Source of the DNA: Cyanobacteriota bacterium
GTDB taxonomy: Bacteria; Cyanobacteriota; Cyanobacteriia; Phormidesmidales; Phormidesmidaceae
Direction of reading: 5' to 3'
Assembly: GCA_027483425.1 (NCBI GenBank)
Contig: JAIXUR010000129.1
Location: forward strand, 1 to 8,298
Length of the DNA: 8,298 nucleotides
Below, piece after piece: positions 1 through 7,605 of the stretch (its first letter is position 1; every line of letters starts with the position of its first letter). Below the pieces are notes generated by a model, which worked only from the letters and a program-made list of their open reading frames with translations, was not told the origin of the DNA and did no database searches. The translations under genes and the position numbers were made by a program.

Positions 1-222
1 TGGCTCATGATTAGAGCATCATAGTGATACGTAAATGCCTCGGATTCAGGAGAAGCTAGACGGTCAAATAGCTTACTTTGTCAGAGCAAGAAACAGTATC
101 TAGAGATTCAAATTTTGTTTAAGGACGAGCAAGGATGCAAGGGTCACAGTGTAAGGGGATTCAGCGTCGTACCAGGGCTCAGGAGATGTCCAGGAAAGAA
201 GCTACCCTCCCCTCTCTCTCCT

Positions 223-257
223 TCCTGTAAGGGCATAGGCTCTGCGCCCTTACAGGA
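223..257. repeat. Perfect 12-bp inverted repeat (hairpin)
   Basis: The left arm 223-234 (TCCTGTAAGGGC) is exactly complementary to the right arm 246-257 (GCCCTTACAGGA), with an 11-base loop. Neither side has a T-run (or A-run for the other strand), so it is not a textbook intrinsic terminator. It lies 73 bp beyond the stop codon of the minus-strand helix-hairpin-helix gene and could still be its 3' end structure. It could equally be part of an interspersed palindromic repeat. The structure is certain; the role is not. Confidence 0.75.
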
Positions 258-290
258 CGCAAAATTCTTCGGTATTTTCATGGGCAGAAT

Positions 291-302
291 GGTCTTCAGA
301 CC
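291..302. repeat. Short hairpin GGTCT-TC-AGACC
   Basis: Two perfect 5-base arms (291-295 and 298-302) are separated by two bases, which would fold as a 4-bp stem with a 4-base loop. It lies between the larger hairpin at 223-257 and the end of the minus-strand gene at 330. The two together suggest a structured 3' untranslated RNA on the minus strand or a repeat element. Confidence 0.45.
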
Positions 303-329
303 CAGCCAGAAATGGGGTTACGGCAATTT

Positions 330-866
330 TTATGGGCGCAGGTAGTACAGCAGCGATCGCACCAGGTCAGAGGGCAGTCCTAGGCGGCGCTGTAGATCAG
401 CCAGATCTCGGTAGGGCCCACCGCGCGATCGCTCCTGAACCATGGCCTGGGCCAGTTCCAGCGGTAGCCCAGGGATGGCACCAAGCTGCTGGGTCGACGC
501 CTGGTTCAGGCTTACTGAGGGCAGGGTGCCCTGGTGCTCTTCGTAGTAGCAAAACGACAGCACCGGGGCCAATGGACTCAGGGATCCAGCAGAAACCCCC
601 AGGGCCGCCGCCAAGTCCTCTAAGCAGTGAAACTGTACGCCTCCCTGGCGCAACCGGACTAGCCCCTGGGCCTGGCGAATTGACAGCCCCGGCAGTCGCA
701 GCCAGTCATCTACCGTGGCCCGGTTAACATCCAGGCTAAAGCCCAGTTGAGCGGCCTGGGCTAGCTCGTGGTAAGACCGCAGCCGATAGCTCGGATCGAC
801 CGCCAGGTGGCTAGCCAGAGGATTAAACTGCGCCCTTAGGCTTTGCCAACGCTTGAACATGGTCAT
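330..866 (-). CDS. Double helix-hairpin-helix (ComEA/DUF655-like) protein
   Basis: This 178-residue protein carries two helix-hairpin-helix units of the ComEA type. The first spans about residues 46-90 (DVNRATVDDWLRLPGL, hairpin around LPGL 58-61) and the second about 119-163 (SLNQASTQQLGAIPGL, hairpin around IPGL 131-134). Each has the family signature: an 'N-x-A' start, a loop PGL and a following helix ending in 'F/Y..L.DL...LG'. Such units bind the DNA backbone without sequence specificity. Unlike the ComEA competence receptor, I see no signal peptide or N-terminal membrane anchor: the N-terminus (MTMFKRWQSLRAQF) is basic and amphipathic, so a cytoplasmic DNA-binding role is more likely than DNA uptake. 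The start is uncertain between ATG at 866 and ATG at 860; neither has a clear Shine-Dalgarno sequence. The gene lies 127 bp downstream of the TM2 gene on the same strand. The fold call is firm, the function is open. Confidence 0.85.
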   Translation of the reverse strand: MTMFKRWQSLRAQFNPLASHLAVDPSYRLRSYHELAQAAQLGFSLDVNRATVDDWLRLPGLSIRQAQGLVRLRQGGVQFHCLEDLAAALGVSAGSLSPLAPVLSFCYYEEHQGTLPSVSLNQASTQQLGAIPGLPLELAQAMVQERSRGGPYRDLADLQRRLGLPSDLVRSLLYYLRP

Positions 867-993
867 GTCTGATCTGCTTCAGGTGCTGAGGGCCTAGGAG
901 TATCCATTAAAAATAACTGTGTCATGAGGTCGTTTACTGGACGCTGCGCTAGACTTTGAGAACCCTCTTGCATCTACACTACGTCTCTATCCT
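867..993 (-). other. Gap between the TM2 and HhH genes
   Basis: This 127-bp spacer sits between two minus-strand genes. It holds an AT-rich patch (about 907-920) on the minus strand that could be a -10 region for the downstream helix-hairpin-helix gene, but I see no paired -35 box. There is no clear hairpin terminator. Whether the two genes share a transcript cannot be decided. Confidence 0.3.
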
Positions 994-1377
994 CTAGGCC
1001 ACCTGTCCCAGGAGCTGACGGCGCTTTTGCTCAAACTCCAGCTCCGAAATTAAACCCTCCTGGCGAAGCGCATCGAGCTCCCGCAGGGCAGCTCCCAGGG
1101 CATTAACTTGGGTCGCATCCAGGGGAGCCGCAGAGTCTGAGGCCCTAGAGCCTGAGACAGGTTGGCCCCACCGCTGGGTGAAGTCATCCATCGACTGGGT
1201 CAGCAGCATGACGCCATCGATCGCACAGGCCACCTTCGGAATTGGGGTTAACCCTAGCAGCAGATAAAGCACCCCCCACCCAGGCTGCCCCAGGTAAAAT
1301 TTATGAAGACCCGATAAAGGAGTAACTACCCCCAGCCCGGCCAGCAGTACGGCTAGCCGACGATTACGCTGTGCCAT
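994..1377 (-). CDS. TM2-domain membrane protein with C-terminal SHOCT domain
   Basis: This is a 127-residue protein when started at the ATG at 1377. Residues about 6-55 form a TM2 domain: two hydrophobic helices around the family signature seen here as GLHKFYLGQPGWGVLYLL, with an acidic 'IDGVMLL' in the second helix. Residues about 98-125 match a SHOCT domain (ALRELDALRQEGLISELEFE followed by QKRRQLL), a short C-terminal helical hairpin found on many membrane proteins and thought to mediate oligomerisation or contacts. A polar linker rich in Ser, Ala and Asp joins them. Inner membrane location is inferred. TM2 proteins have no established general function in bacteria. It is transcribed divergently from the J-domain gene at 1557 and lies upstream of the helix-hairpin-helix gene. 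A longer start with two GTG codons (1383) is possible but less likely, because the ribosome binding site would abut it. Confidence 0.85.
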   Translation of the reverse strand: MAQRNRRLAVLLAGLGVVTPLSGLHKFYLGQPGWGVLYLLLGLTPIPKVACAIDGVMLLTQSMDDFTQRWGQPVSGSRASDSAAPLDATQVNALGAALRELDALRQEGLISELEFEQKRRQLLGQVA

Positions 1378-1382
1378 CACCA

Positions 1383-1391
1383 CTCCCTTTC
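1383..1391 (-). promoter_or_regulatory. Ribosome binding site that fixes the TM2 start
   Basis: On the minus strand the sequence reads GAAAGGGAG, then TGGTG, then ATG. The purine run is 5 bases from the ATG at 1377, a normal spacing. It touches or overlaps the GTG at 1383 and is only 2 bases from the GTG at 1380, so the ATG is the better start. Confidence 0.65.
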
Positions 1392-1423
1392 AGTAGTTCT
1401 GTAGCCTGCCATTGATGCCATTG

Positions 1424-1448
1424 AGTTTAAACTTGGGATTAAACCCAA
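1424..1448. promoter_or_regulatory. Adjacent palindromes in divergent promoter region
   Basis: AGTTTAAACT (1424-1433) is a perfect 10-bp palindrome. It adjoins the inverted repeat TTGGG-ATTAAA-CCCAA (1433-1448). They lie in the 179-bp spacer between the divergent TM2 and J-domain genes. A minus-strand -10-like box TATACT (1461-1456) lies just upstream of them, so they would sit around the predicted transcription start of the TM2 gene, a typical operator position. No regulator can be named. Confidence 0.4.
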
Positions 1449-1455
1449 TCAGCCC

Positions 1456-1461
1456 AGTATA
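1456..1461 (-). promoter_or_regulatory. Candidate -10 box for the TM2 gene
   Basis: TATACT on the minus strand matches the sigma-70 consensus TATAAT in 5 of 6 positions. It lies about 80 bp upstream of the ATG at 1377. No good -35 box is found 16-18 bp upstream, so it may be weak or activator-dependent. The same bases on the plus strand contain TATAAA (1458-1463). Confidence 0.35.
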
Positions 1462-1529
1462 AAACGGTCATAAAGAATCGACATTCACCCGCCTGATCAG
1501 GGTTCCGCTTTACCGGTCATCCGAGACAA

Positions 1530-1535
1530 TAAAAT
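1530..1535 (+). promoter_or_regulatory. Candidate -10 box for the J-domain/TPR gene
   Basis: TAAAAT matches TATAAT in 5 of 6 positions and is followed by a pyrimidine-rich leader (ACCTCCCTCCTCTCCTCAG) running up to the ATG at 1557. The closest -35-like sequence (TTTACC, 1509-1514) is only 15 bp away. The leader has no Shine-Dalgarno sequence, so initiation may be leader-short or SD-independent. Confidence 0.3.
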
Positions 1536-1556
1536 TACCTCCCTCCTCTCCTCAGA

Positions 1557-2519
1557 ATGCCTCAAGCTGACTTCTCCACTGAATGGGTGCACCGTTTTAT
1601 CGATCCCTACGCGCTACTGGGGGTGTCTGTGGCGGCGGACGATCGCCGGATTCTCAAGCGGTACCACGCGATCGCGAAGCAGCTCCATGCCGATACGTTA
1701 ATTAATACGCCGGGTGCCCCTGAGGCCCTGGCAGAGCTCAAACAGTTTGCCGCCCAGGTGCTGCCGAAGCTGGTTAACCCAGCCTATCAGCGCCTGAAGC
1801 AAGACAAGGGGCGCAGTGAGGTGCTGGCTACCCTACGATTTAAGGTGCGCCGCCTTAGCCGCGACCAGCAACTCCAGCCCACCGGCGATCTGGGCAAGGC
1901 GCTGCTGACGATCCACGAGGCCGAGGTTGACGTGTTCTATGAGCATGCGGTTGACCAACTGAGCGATCGCCAATACACCGCGTTGGATCCCTTTGAAGAC
2001 TGTACCCATCAGTTGGGCGAGCTGAACCTGGTCTACCTGCGGCGCAAAATGGGTGCCCCGATCATTCGTGAAAAGCGCACTGGGTTGATGGCTACCTCGT
2101 CCATCGCCCGTCCCGCTACTTCGGTGGTCGACCCACCCTCCTTCGAGGAACCCGTGGCTTCGGGGCTGGTCTACGCTGAGCGGCACTTTGGTCGAGCCCA
2201 GGAATATTTAAAGGGTAAGAACGCCGCCGCCGCTATTCAAGAGCTCAAGGACGCCCTCAAGCTGGATCCCAAAAACAGCAGCTACCACTGCTTGATCGGT
2301 CAGGCCTATCTACTCCACAGTCTGCCCGGCATGGCCAAGGTGCATTTCAAACAGGCTCTGCGCCTCAACCCTGGCAATGCTGTAGCCCTCAAGTATGCCA
2401 AGCAGCTCAACGTGAATTTGACCGATTCTCCCCGTCCTACCCCTGAGGCGGTGCCGGTGCCGGTCTCCGGCAAGCGATCGCTGTTTGGCGGCCTATTTTC
2501 TAAGGGCCCCAGCCGCTAG
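1557..2519 (+). CDS. Degenerate J-domain protein with two TPR repeats
   Basis: This is a 320-residue protein. Residues about 14-85 resemble a DnaJ J-domain: 'DPYALLGV' opening, helix II 'RRILKRYHAIAKQLH', then the loop. The invariant HPD tripeptide that triggers Hsp70 ATPase activity reads HAD (residues 44-46). Residues about 208-241 and 242-275 are two tetratricopeptide repeats, each with the pattern A.E.L..AL.LDP.N or AK.HFK.AL.LNP.N, which mediate protein contacts. The region 90-200 is a conserved-looking middle segment I cannot assign. The tail ends in a basic, Phe-rich stretch (KRSLFGGLFSKGPSR). No signal peptide or membrane segment is visible, so it is probably cytoplasmic. This architecture is familiar from cyanobacterial hypothetical J-domain/TPR proteins, with no known role. 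The ATG at 1557 is chosen because the J-domain follows closely; there is no ribosome binding site. It stands alone between a divergent gene and acnA. Confidence 0.8.
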   Translation: MPQADFSTEWVHRFIDPYALLGVSVAADDRRILKRYHAIAKQLHADTLINTPGAPEALAELKQFAAQVLPKLVNPAYQRLKQDKGRSEVLATLRFKVRRLSRDQQLQPTGDLGKALLTIHEAEVDVFYEHAVDQLSDRQYTALDPFEDCTHQLGELNLVYLRRKMGAPIIREKRTGLMATSSIARPATSVVDPPSFEEPVASGLVYAERHFGRAQEYLKGKNAAAAIQELKDALKLDPKNSSYHCLIGQAYLLHSLPGMAKVHFKQALRLNPGNAVALKYAKQLNVNLTDSPRPTPEAVPVPVSGKRSLFGGLFSKGPSR

Positions 2520-2566
2520 ACCCGGATCAATCCCTAGGCCCAACCTGAGGTCCAAGGTACGATTAG

Positions 2567-2587
2567 CAGCACAGCCTACAGCACAGC
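2567..2587. repeat. 9-bp direct repeat upstream of acnA
   Basis: CAGCACAGC occurs at 2567-2575 and again at 2579-2587, with a 12-bp period (3-base spacer). It lies just upstream of a possible -10 box (TAGAAT, 2604-2609) for acnA, where an activator could bind. The period is a little more than one helical turn. It could also be chance. Confidence 0.35.
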
Positions 2588-2603
2588 GGGGTAGCGAATG
2601 TAA

Positions 2604-2609
2604 TAGAAT
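2604..2609 (+). promoter_or_regulatory. Candidate -10 box for acnA
   Basis: TAGAAT matches TATAAT at 5 of 6 positions, 41 bp before the GTG start. No convincing -35 box is found; the region where it would lie is taken by the CAGCACAGC repeat. I see no GTA-N8-TAC (NtcA) site in this gap. Confidence 0.3.
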
Positions 2610-2650
2610 CGCAAACGCTATGCCCGTCGCGATCGGAGAGCCCAACCCCT

Positions 2651-5332
<2,682 letters not shown>

Positions 5333-5344
5333 GTAGTTCTGCTC

Positions 5345-5379
5345 CTGGATTGCCCTGGGCCTGCTCTAGGGCAATCCAG
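5345..5379 (+). terminator. Hairpin downstream of acnA
   Basis: CTGGATTGCCCT (5345-5356) pairs perfectly with AGGGCAATCCAG (5368-5379) across an 11-base loop, starting 13 bp after the acnA stop codon. Wobble pairs could lengthen the stem inward to about 15 bp. There is no T-run after it (CCGGACTCAGAAAATC), so it is either a terminator of the U-tract-poor kind or a stability element at the mRNA 3' end. Confidence 0.65.
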
Positions 5380-5486
5380 CCGGACTCAGAAAATCTTCCA
5401 ACCAAGTTATTAACGACGTGTCAAGACTCCTTAAAGATGCGATGACTGTATCGGCAAGGATACCAGGGGACTCGTATAGTAGGGAG

Positions 5487-5509
5487 ACTGTTAGGAAAAC
5501 TCTGACAGT
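5487..5509. promoter_or_regulatory. Imperfect inverted repeat over a -35 box
   Basis: ACTGTTAG (5487-5494) and CTGACAGT (5502-5509) are inverted copies with one mismatch (a G·T pair in RNA), separated by 7 bases. The right arm contains the candidate -35 box CTGACA (5502-5507). A protein bound here would block or touch RNA polymerase, so it is a plausible operator for the STAS-sugar transferase gene. Confidence 0.4.
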
Positions 5510-5531
5510 ATATTGTTGCCGTTAATCTAAT
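5502..5531 (+). promoter_or_regulatory. Candidate sigma-70 promoter of the STAS-transferase gene
   Basis: CTGACA (5502-5507; 5 of 6 to TTGACA), 18-bp spacer, TCTAAT (5526-5531; 5 of 6 to TATAAT). Transcription would start near 5538, giving a very short leader (about 13 bases) in which the ribosome binding site CAGGGA (5538-5543) stands 7 bp before the ATG. The short leader is a mild argument against it. A second -10-like box, TATAGT, lies at 5475-5480 without a good -35. Confidence 0.45.
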
Positions 5532-5550
5532 TATAGCCAGGGATGCCGGT

Positions 5551-6576
5551 ATGACCTCATCCATTGTTCCAGACCAGGATCCTCAAATAACTACAACTCA
5601 GCCCTCCTTAGACGGGTTGGATACGGCCCGCGTGGTGGCTGTACCCCAAACGCTTACGGTCGTTGAGGCGATCGAGTTTGAGCAGACCGTTAAGCGTCAC
5701 TGTAAGAGTGAGCCCACTCCTCAAACTATTATTGTTGATCTCAGTCAAACTAACTTTATTGATAGTAGTGGTTTAGGAGCGCTGGTCATTTGCTATCGCA
5801 CTTGCCAGACCGAGAGGATTGCCCTGATCCTGCGGGGTGTGCAAGAGCAGGTACGGATGGTGCTATCGCTCACCGACCTAGAGCAACTGTTCACCTTTGA
5901 GGCGGCTGAGGGCCAGATTGAAGCGCCTACGCCCAAACCCGAAATGCGGTTTATGGCCCTAAGTACCCATCCGTCCGTGGCTTCGCGGGGAAAACGGGCG
6001 ATGGATATTGTGGGGGCCGTCGTGGGTCTGGGCATTACGGCGGTGCTGGCGGTGCCCATTGTGATTGCCATTAAGCTCGAAGACGGTGGCCCGATTTTCT
6101 TTAAGCAGGTGCGGTGCTCTTGGATGGGCAAGCGCTTTCAGATCTGGAAGTTTCGCTCTATGGTGACCGATGCCGAAGCTCGGAAGGCCCAGGTTAAGAA
6201 TGAAGTCGAAGGGCCCCTGTTCAAGAATGAGAATGACCCTCGCATTACCAAGGTCGGTCGGCTGCTGCGGCGCACCAGCCTAGATGAATTGCCCCAGTTC
6301 TGGAATGTGCTCCAGGGTGACATGAGTCTAGTGGGTACCCGACCCCCGACCCCCGATGAAATTGAGCAGTACAAGGTGCCCGAGTGGCAGCGCCTCGACG
6401 TTAAACCCGGCATGACCGGCGAGTGGCCGGTCAACGGTCGCTCTACGGTGAAGAAGTTTGAGGACGTGATCCGGATGGATCTGGACTACCAGAAAAACTG
6501 GAGCCTGATGTACGACGTTCAGCTGATTGTTAAGACCATCCTAGTGCTGTTTTCAAAGAAGGCCGGGGCGTCCTAG
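5551..6576 (+). CDS. STAS domain fused to polyprenyl-phosphate sugar-1-phosphate transferase
   Basis: This is a 341-residue fusion. Residues about 25-120 form a STAS (anti-sigma-factor antagonist) domain with the phosphorylation-site signature IDSSGLGAL (Asp71, Ser72, Ser73), followed by a Pro-rich linker (about 122-145). Residues 148-341 are a bacterial sugar transferase of the WbaP/PglC type. KRAMD (148-152) opens a membrane-embedded re-entrant helix (about 151-173, with Pro in LAVPIVIAI). The core motifs KFRSM and LDELPQFWNVLQGDMSLVG follow, with the catalytic Asp245-Glu246 dyad, then TRPP and a C-terminal 'KPGMTG' block. Such enzymes start exopolysaccharide or O-antigen repeat units by moving a sugar phosphate from a nucleotide sugar to undecaprenyl phosphate at the inner membrane face. 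The STAS part could make this step respond to a serine kinase/phosphatase partner switch. ATG 5551 has CAGGGA at a 7-bp spacing. A Ycf66-like gene follows 57 bp later, perhaps co-transcribed. Confidence 0.92.
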   Translation: MTSSIVPDQDPQITTTQPSLDGLDTARVVAVPQTLTVVEAIEFEQTVKRHCKSEPTPQTIIVDLSQTNFIDSSGLGALVICYRTCQTERIALILRGVQEQVRMVLSLTDLEQLFTFEAAEGQIEAPTPKPEMRFMALSTHPSVASRGKRAMDIVGAVVGLGITAVLAVPIVIAIKLEDGGPIFFKQVRCSWMGKRFQIWKFRSMVTDAEARKAQVKNEVEGPLFKNENDPRITKVGRLLRRTSLDELPQFWNVLQGDMSLVGTRPPTPDEIEQYKVPEWQRLDVKPGMTGEWPVNGRSTVKKFEDVIRMDLDYQKNWSLMYDVQLIVKTILVLFSKKAGAS

Positions 6577-6620
6577 GGCGGGATGTGGGTGATCTGGGCT
6601 GGGCAAGCCGCGATAGAGTA

Positions 6621-6626
6621 AAAGGG
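6621..6626 (+). promoter_or_regulatory. Ribosome binding site that favours the GTG start at 6634
   Basis: AAAGGG ends 7 bp before the GTG at 6634, a good spacing. For the in-frame ATG at 6646 the only purine run is GGTGGGG inside the proposed coding region. The GTG start is therefore preferred, though the membrane helix begins only after the ATG (MLAHGLAIAVW) and the ATG cannot be ruled out. Confidence 0.5.
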
Positions 6627-6633
6627 TTGTGCA

Positions 6634-7605
6634 GTGGGTGGGGCCATGCTGGCTCACGGCTTAGCGATCGCAGTTTGGGTAGGCAGCCTGGCGCTGTACG
6701 GAGCCGCCTTCTTCTTTCCGGAGGTGCACCGTCGCCATGACTTTTTTTGGAGTGGAGTGGGGGCGTTCTACGGCTTAGTGCTGTGGTTTTGTGCCGCCCA
6801 GACCTCGCCTACTGAGCTACTAGGTCAGGGGGCCAGCGTCACCCTGCTGGGCTGGTTGGGCTGGCAAACCCTGACGCTGCGGCGTAAGCGCACGCCCCTT
6901 GATCTACAAACTCCGCTCACCCCCGACTCCTGGCCCGCCTTTGGCCGCCAGCTAAAGGTCTCGGCGCTGACTCTACTGGGCGGCACTCCCCTGGGGCGCT
7001 GGTTGCCTGAGGTCGATAGGGGGATGAAGGCGGGAGACCTGGCGATCGCCCCAGGCGAAATTCGGGCCTCGTCCCTGAAAGATGTGGACTACGAATTTGT
7101 GGATGAGTTGGCCCCTAGCCCTCGCCGGTCTGCCCCCGCTGCCTTGAACCAGGCTGAACCTGTTGTGATGGAGCCAGCTAAAGCCCCAGATCCCTTGCCG
7201 TCGAGGGCTGCGAACCGCCCTCGACCGTCAGGGCCGCAGACTCCGCCAGTTCCGCAGACTCCGCCAGTCCCCCAGCGATCGCCAGGGACGCCTAAGCCAA
7301 AGGCCACCCCGGTGGGGGCCAGGCTAGCGGGCTTGACCGCCTGGGCAAAGGACCTGGTGAAGGCTAAGACGACCCCCAAGCCTAAGCGGGCCGTGATTGA
7401 GATTCCACCCCGGCCTTCGCCCCTGGCTAAACCCAAACCTCCATCTGTCACCCCAGTGCCGACTGCCGAGGCCCCGTCAGGCCCAGACCAACCCCCGGTG
7501 ATCACCATCGTAGATACCGGCGCGATCGAGAGTTTCGAGACCGAGGAGGAGAACTGGGCCGATGACTGGGGGGAAATAACTACCGACCCCGATCGCCAAG
7601 AGTAG
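6634..7605 (+). CDS. Ycf66-like membrane protein with proline-rich tail
   Basis: This is a 323-residue protein. Its first 86 residues hold three hydrophobic helices (about 6-28, 38-57 and 62-82) in the order and spacing of the Ycf66 family: 'LALYGAAFFFPEVHRRHDFF' corresponds to the family's 'AGAGLYFLR..RPE..RD.D.FF', followed by a G-rich helix and a third helix ending in a basic 'LRRKR'. Ycf66 proteins are found in cyanobacteria and some plastids, and their function is unknown. After residue 90 comes a hydrophilic region (a short hydrophobic patch 'VSALTLLGGTPLG' near 110), then a Pro/Ala/Lys-rich disordered part with two QTPPVP repeats and an acidic end (ETEEENWADDWGEI). Placement in the thylakoid or plasma membrane is inferred. 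It lies 57 bp after the STAS-transferase gene with no visible terminator, so it may share that transcript. The family call is by pattern memory only. Confidence 0.65.
   Translation: MGGAMLAHGLAIAVWVGSLALYGAAFFFPEVHRRHDFFWSGVGAFYGLVLWFCAAQTSPTELLGQGASVTLLGWLGWQTLTLRRKRTPLDLQTPLTPDSWPAFGRQLKVSALTLLGGTPLGRWLPEVDRGMKAGDLAIAPGEIRASSLKDVDYEFVDELAPSPRRSAPAALNQAEPVVMEPAKAPDPLPSRAANRPRPSGPQTPPVPQTPPVPQRSPGTPKPKATPVGARLAGLTAWAKDLVKAKTTPKPKRAVIEIPPRPSPLAKPKPPSVTPVPTAEAPSGPDQPPVITIVDTGAIESFETEEENWADDWGEITTDPDRQE
7234..7269 (+). repeat. 18-bp tandem repeat in the Ycf66-like tail
   Basis: Two copies of CCGCAGACTCCGCCAGTT (7234-7251) and CCGCAGACTCCGCCAGTC (7252-7269) differ only at the last base and encode QTPPVP twice, with a degenerate third start (PQRSPG). 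It is an in-frame short tandem repeat of the kind that changes copy number by slippage. Confidence 0.8.

Larger units (their letters stand above)
1..329. other. Intergenic segment, no convincing gene
   Basis: No reading frame here looks like a real protein. The longest (115-345, plus strand, TTG start) runs straight through a perfect inverted repeat, has no ribosome binding site and reads as low-quality sequence. What can be seen is a 12-bp perfect hairpin (223-257), a small hairpin (291-302) and a near-exact direct repeat, ATTTTCATGGGC (274-285) and ATTTTTATGGGC (326-337), the second copy overlapping the 3' end of the next gene. A pyrimidine-rich run lies at 203-225. The left 200 bases show nothing I can assign; they may be the upstream region of a gene outside the window. 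Confidence 0.6.

Noticed and set aside
115..345. Plus-strand frame of 76 codons starting with TTG
   Set aside because: It has no ribosome binding site, reads through a perfect hairpin and overlaps the end of the real minus-strand gene. The protein has no recognisable features.
332..727. Plus-strand frame opposite the HhH gene
   Set aside because: It is Pro/Gly/Ala-rich shadow coding caused by the GC-rich opposite strand; the minus strand encodes two clear HhH units.
1378..1383. GTG starts at 1383 and 1380 for the TM2 gene
   Set aside because: The ribosome binding site would overlap or directly abut them; the ATG at 1377 has normal spacing.
2520..2650. NtcA-type site or riboswitch before acnA
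   Set aside because: No GTA-N8-TAC pattern and no multi-stem conserved RNA core could be seen in this 131-bp gap.
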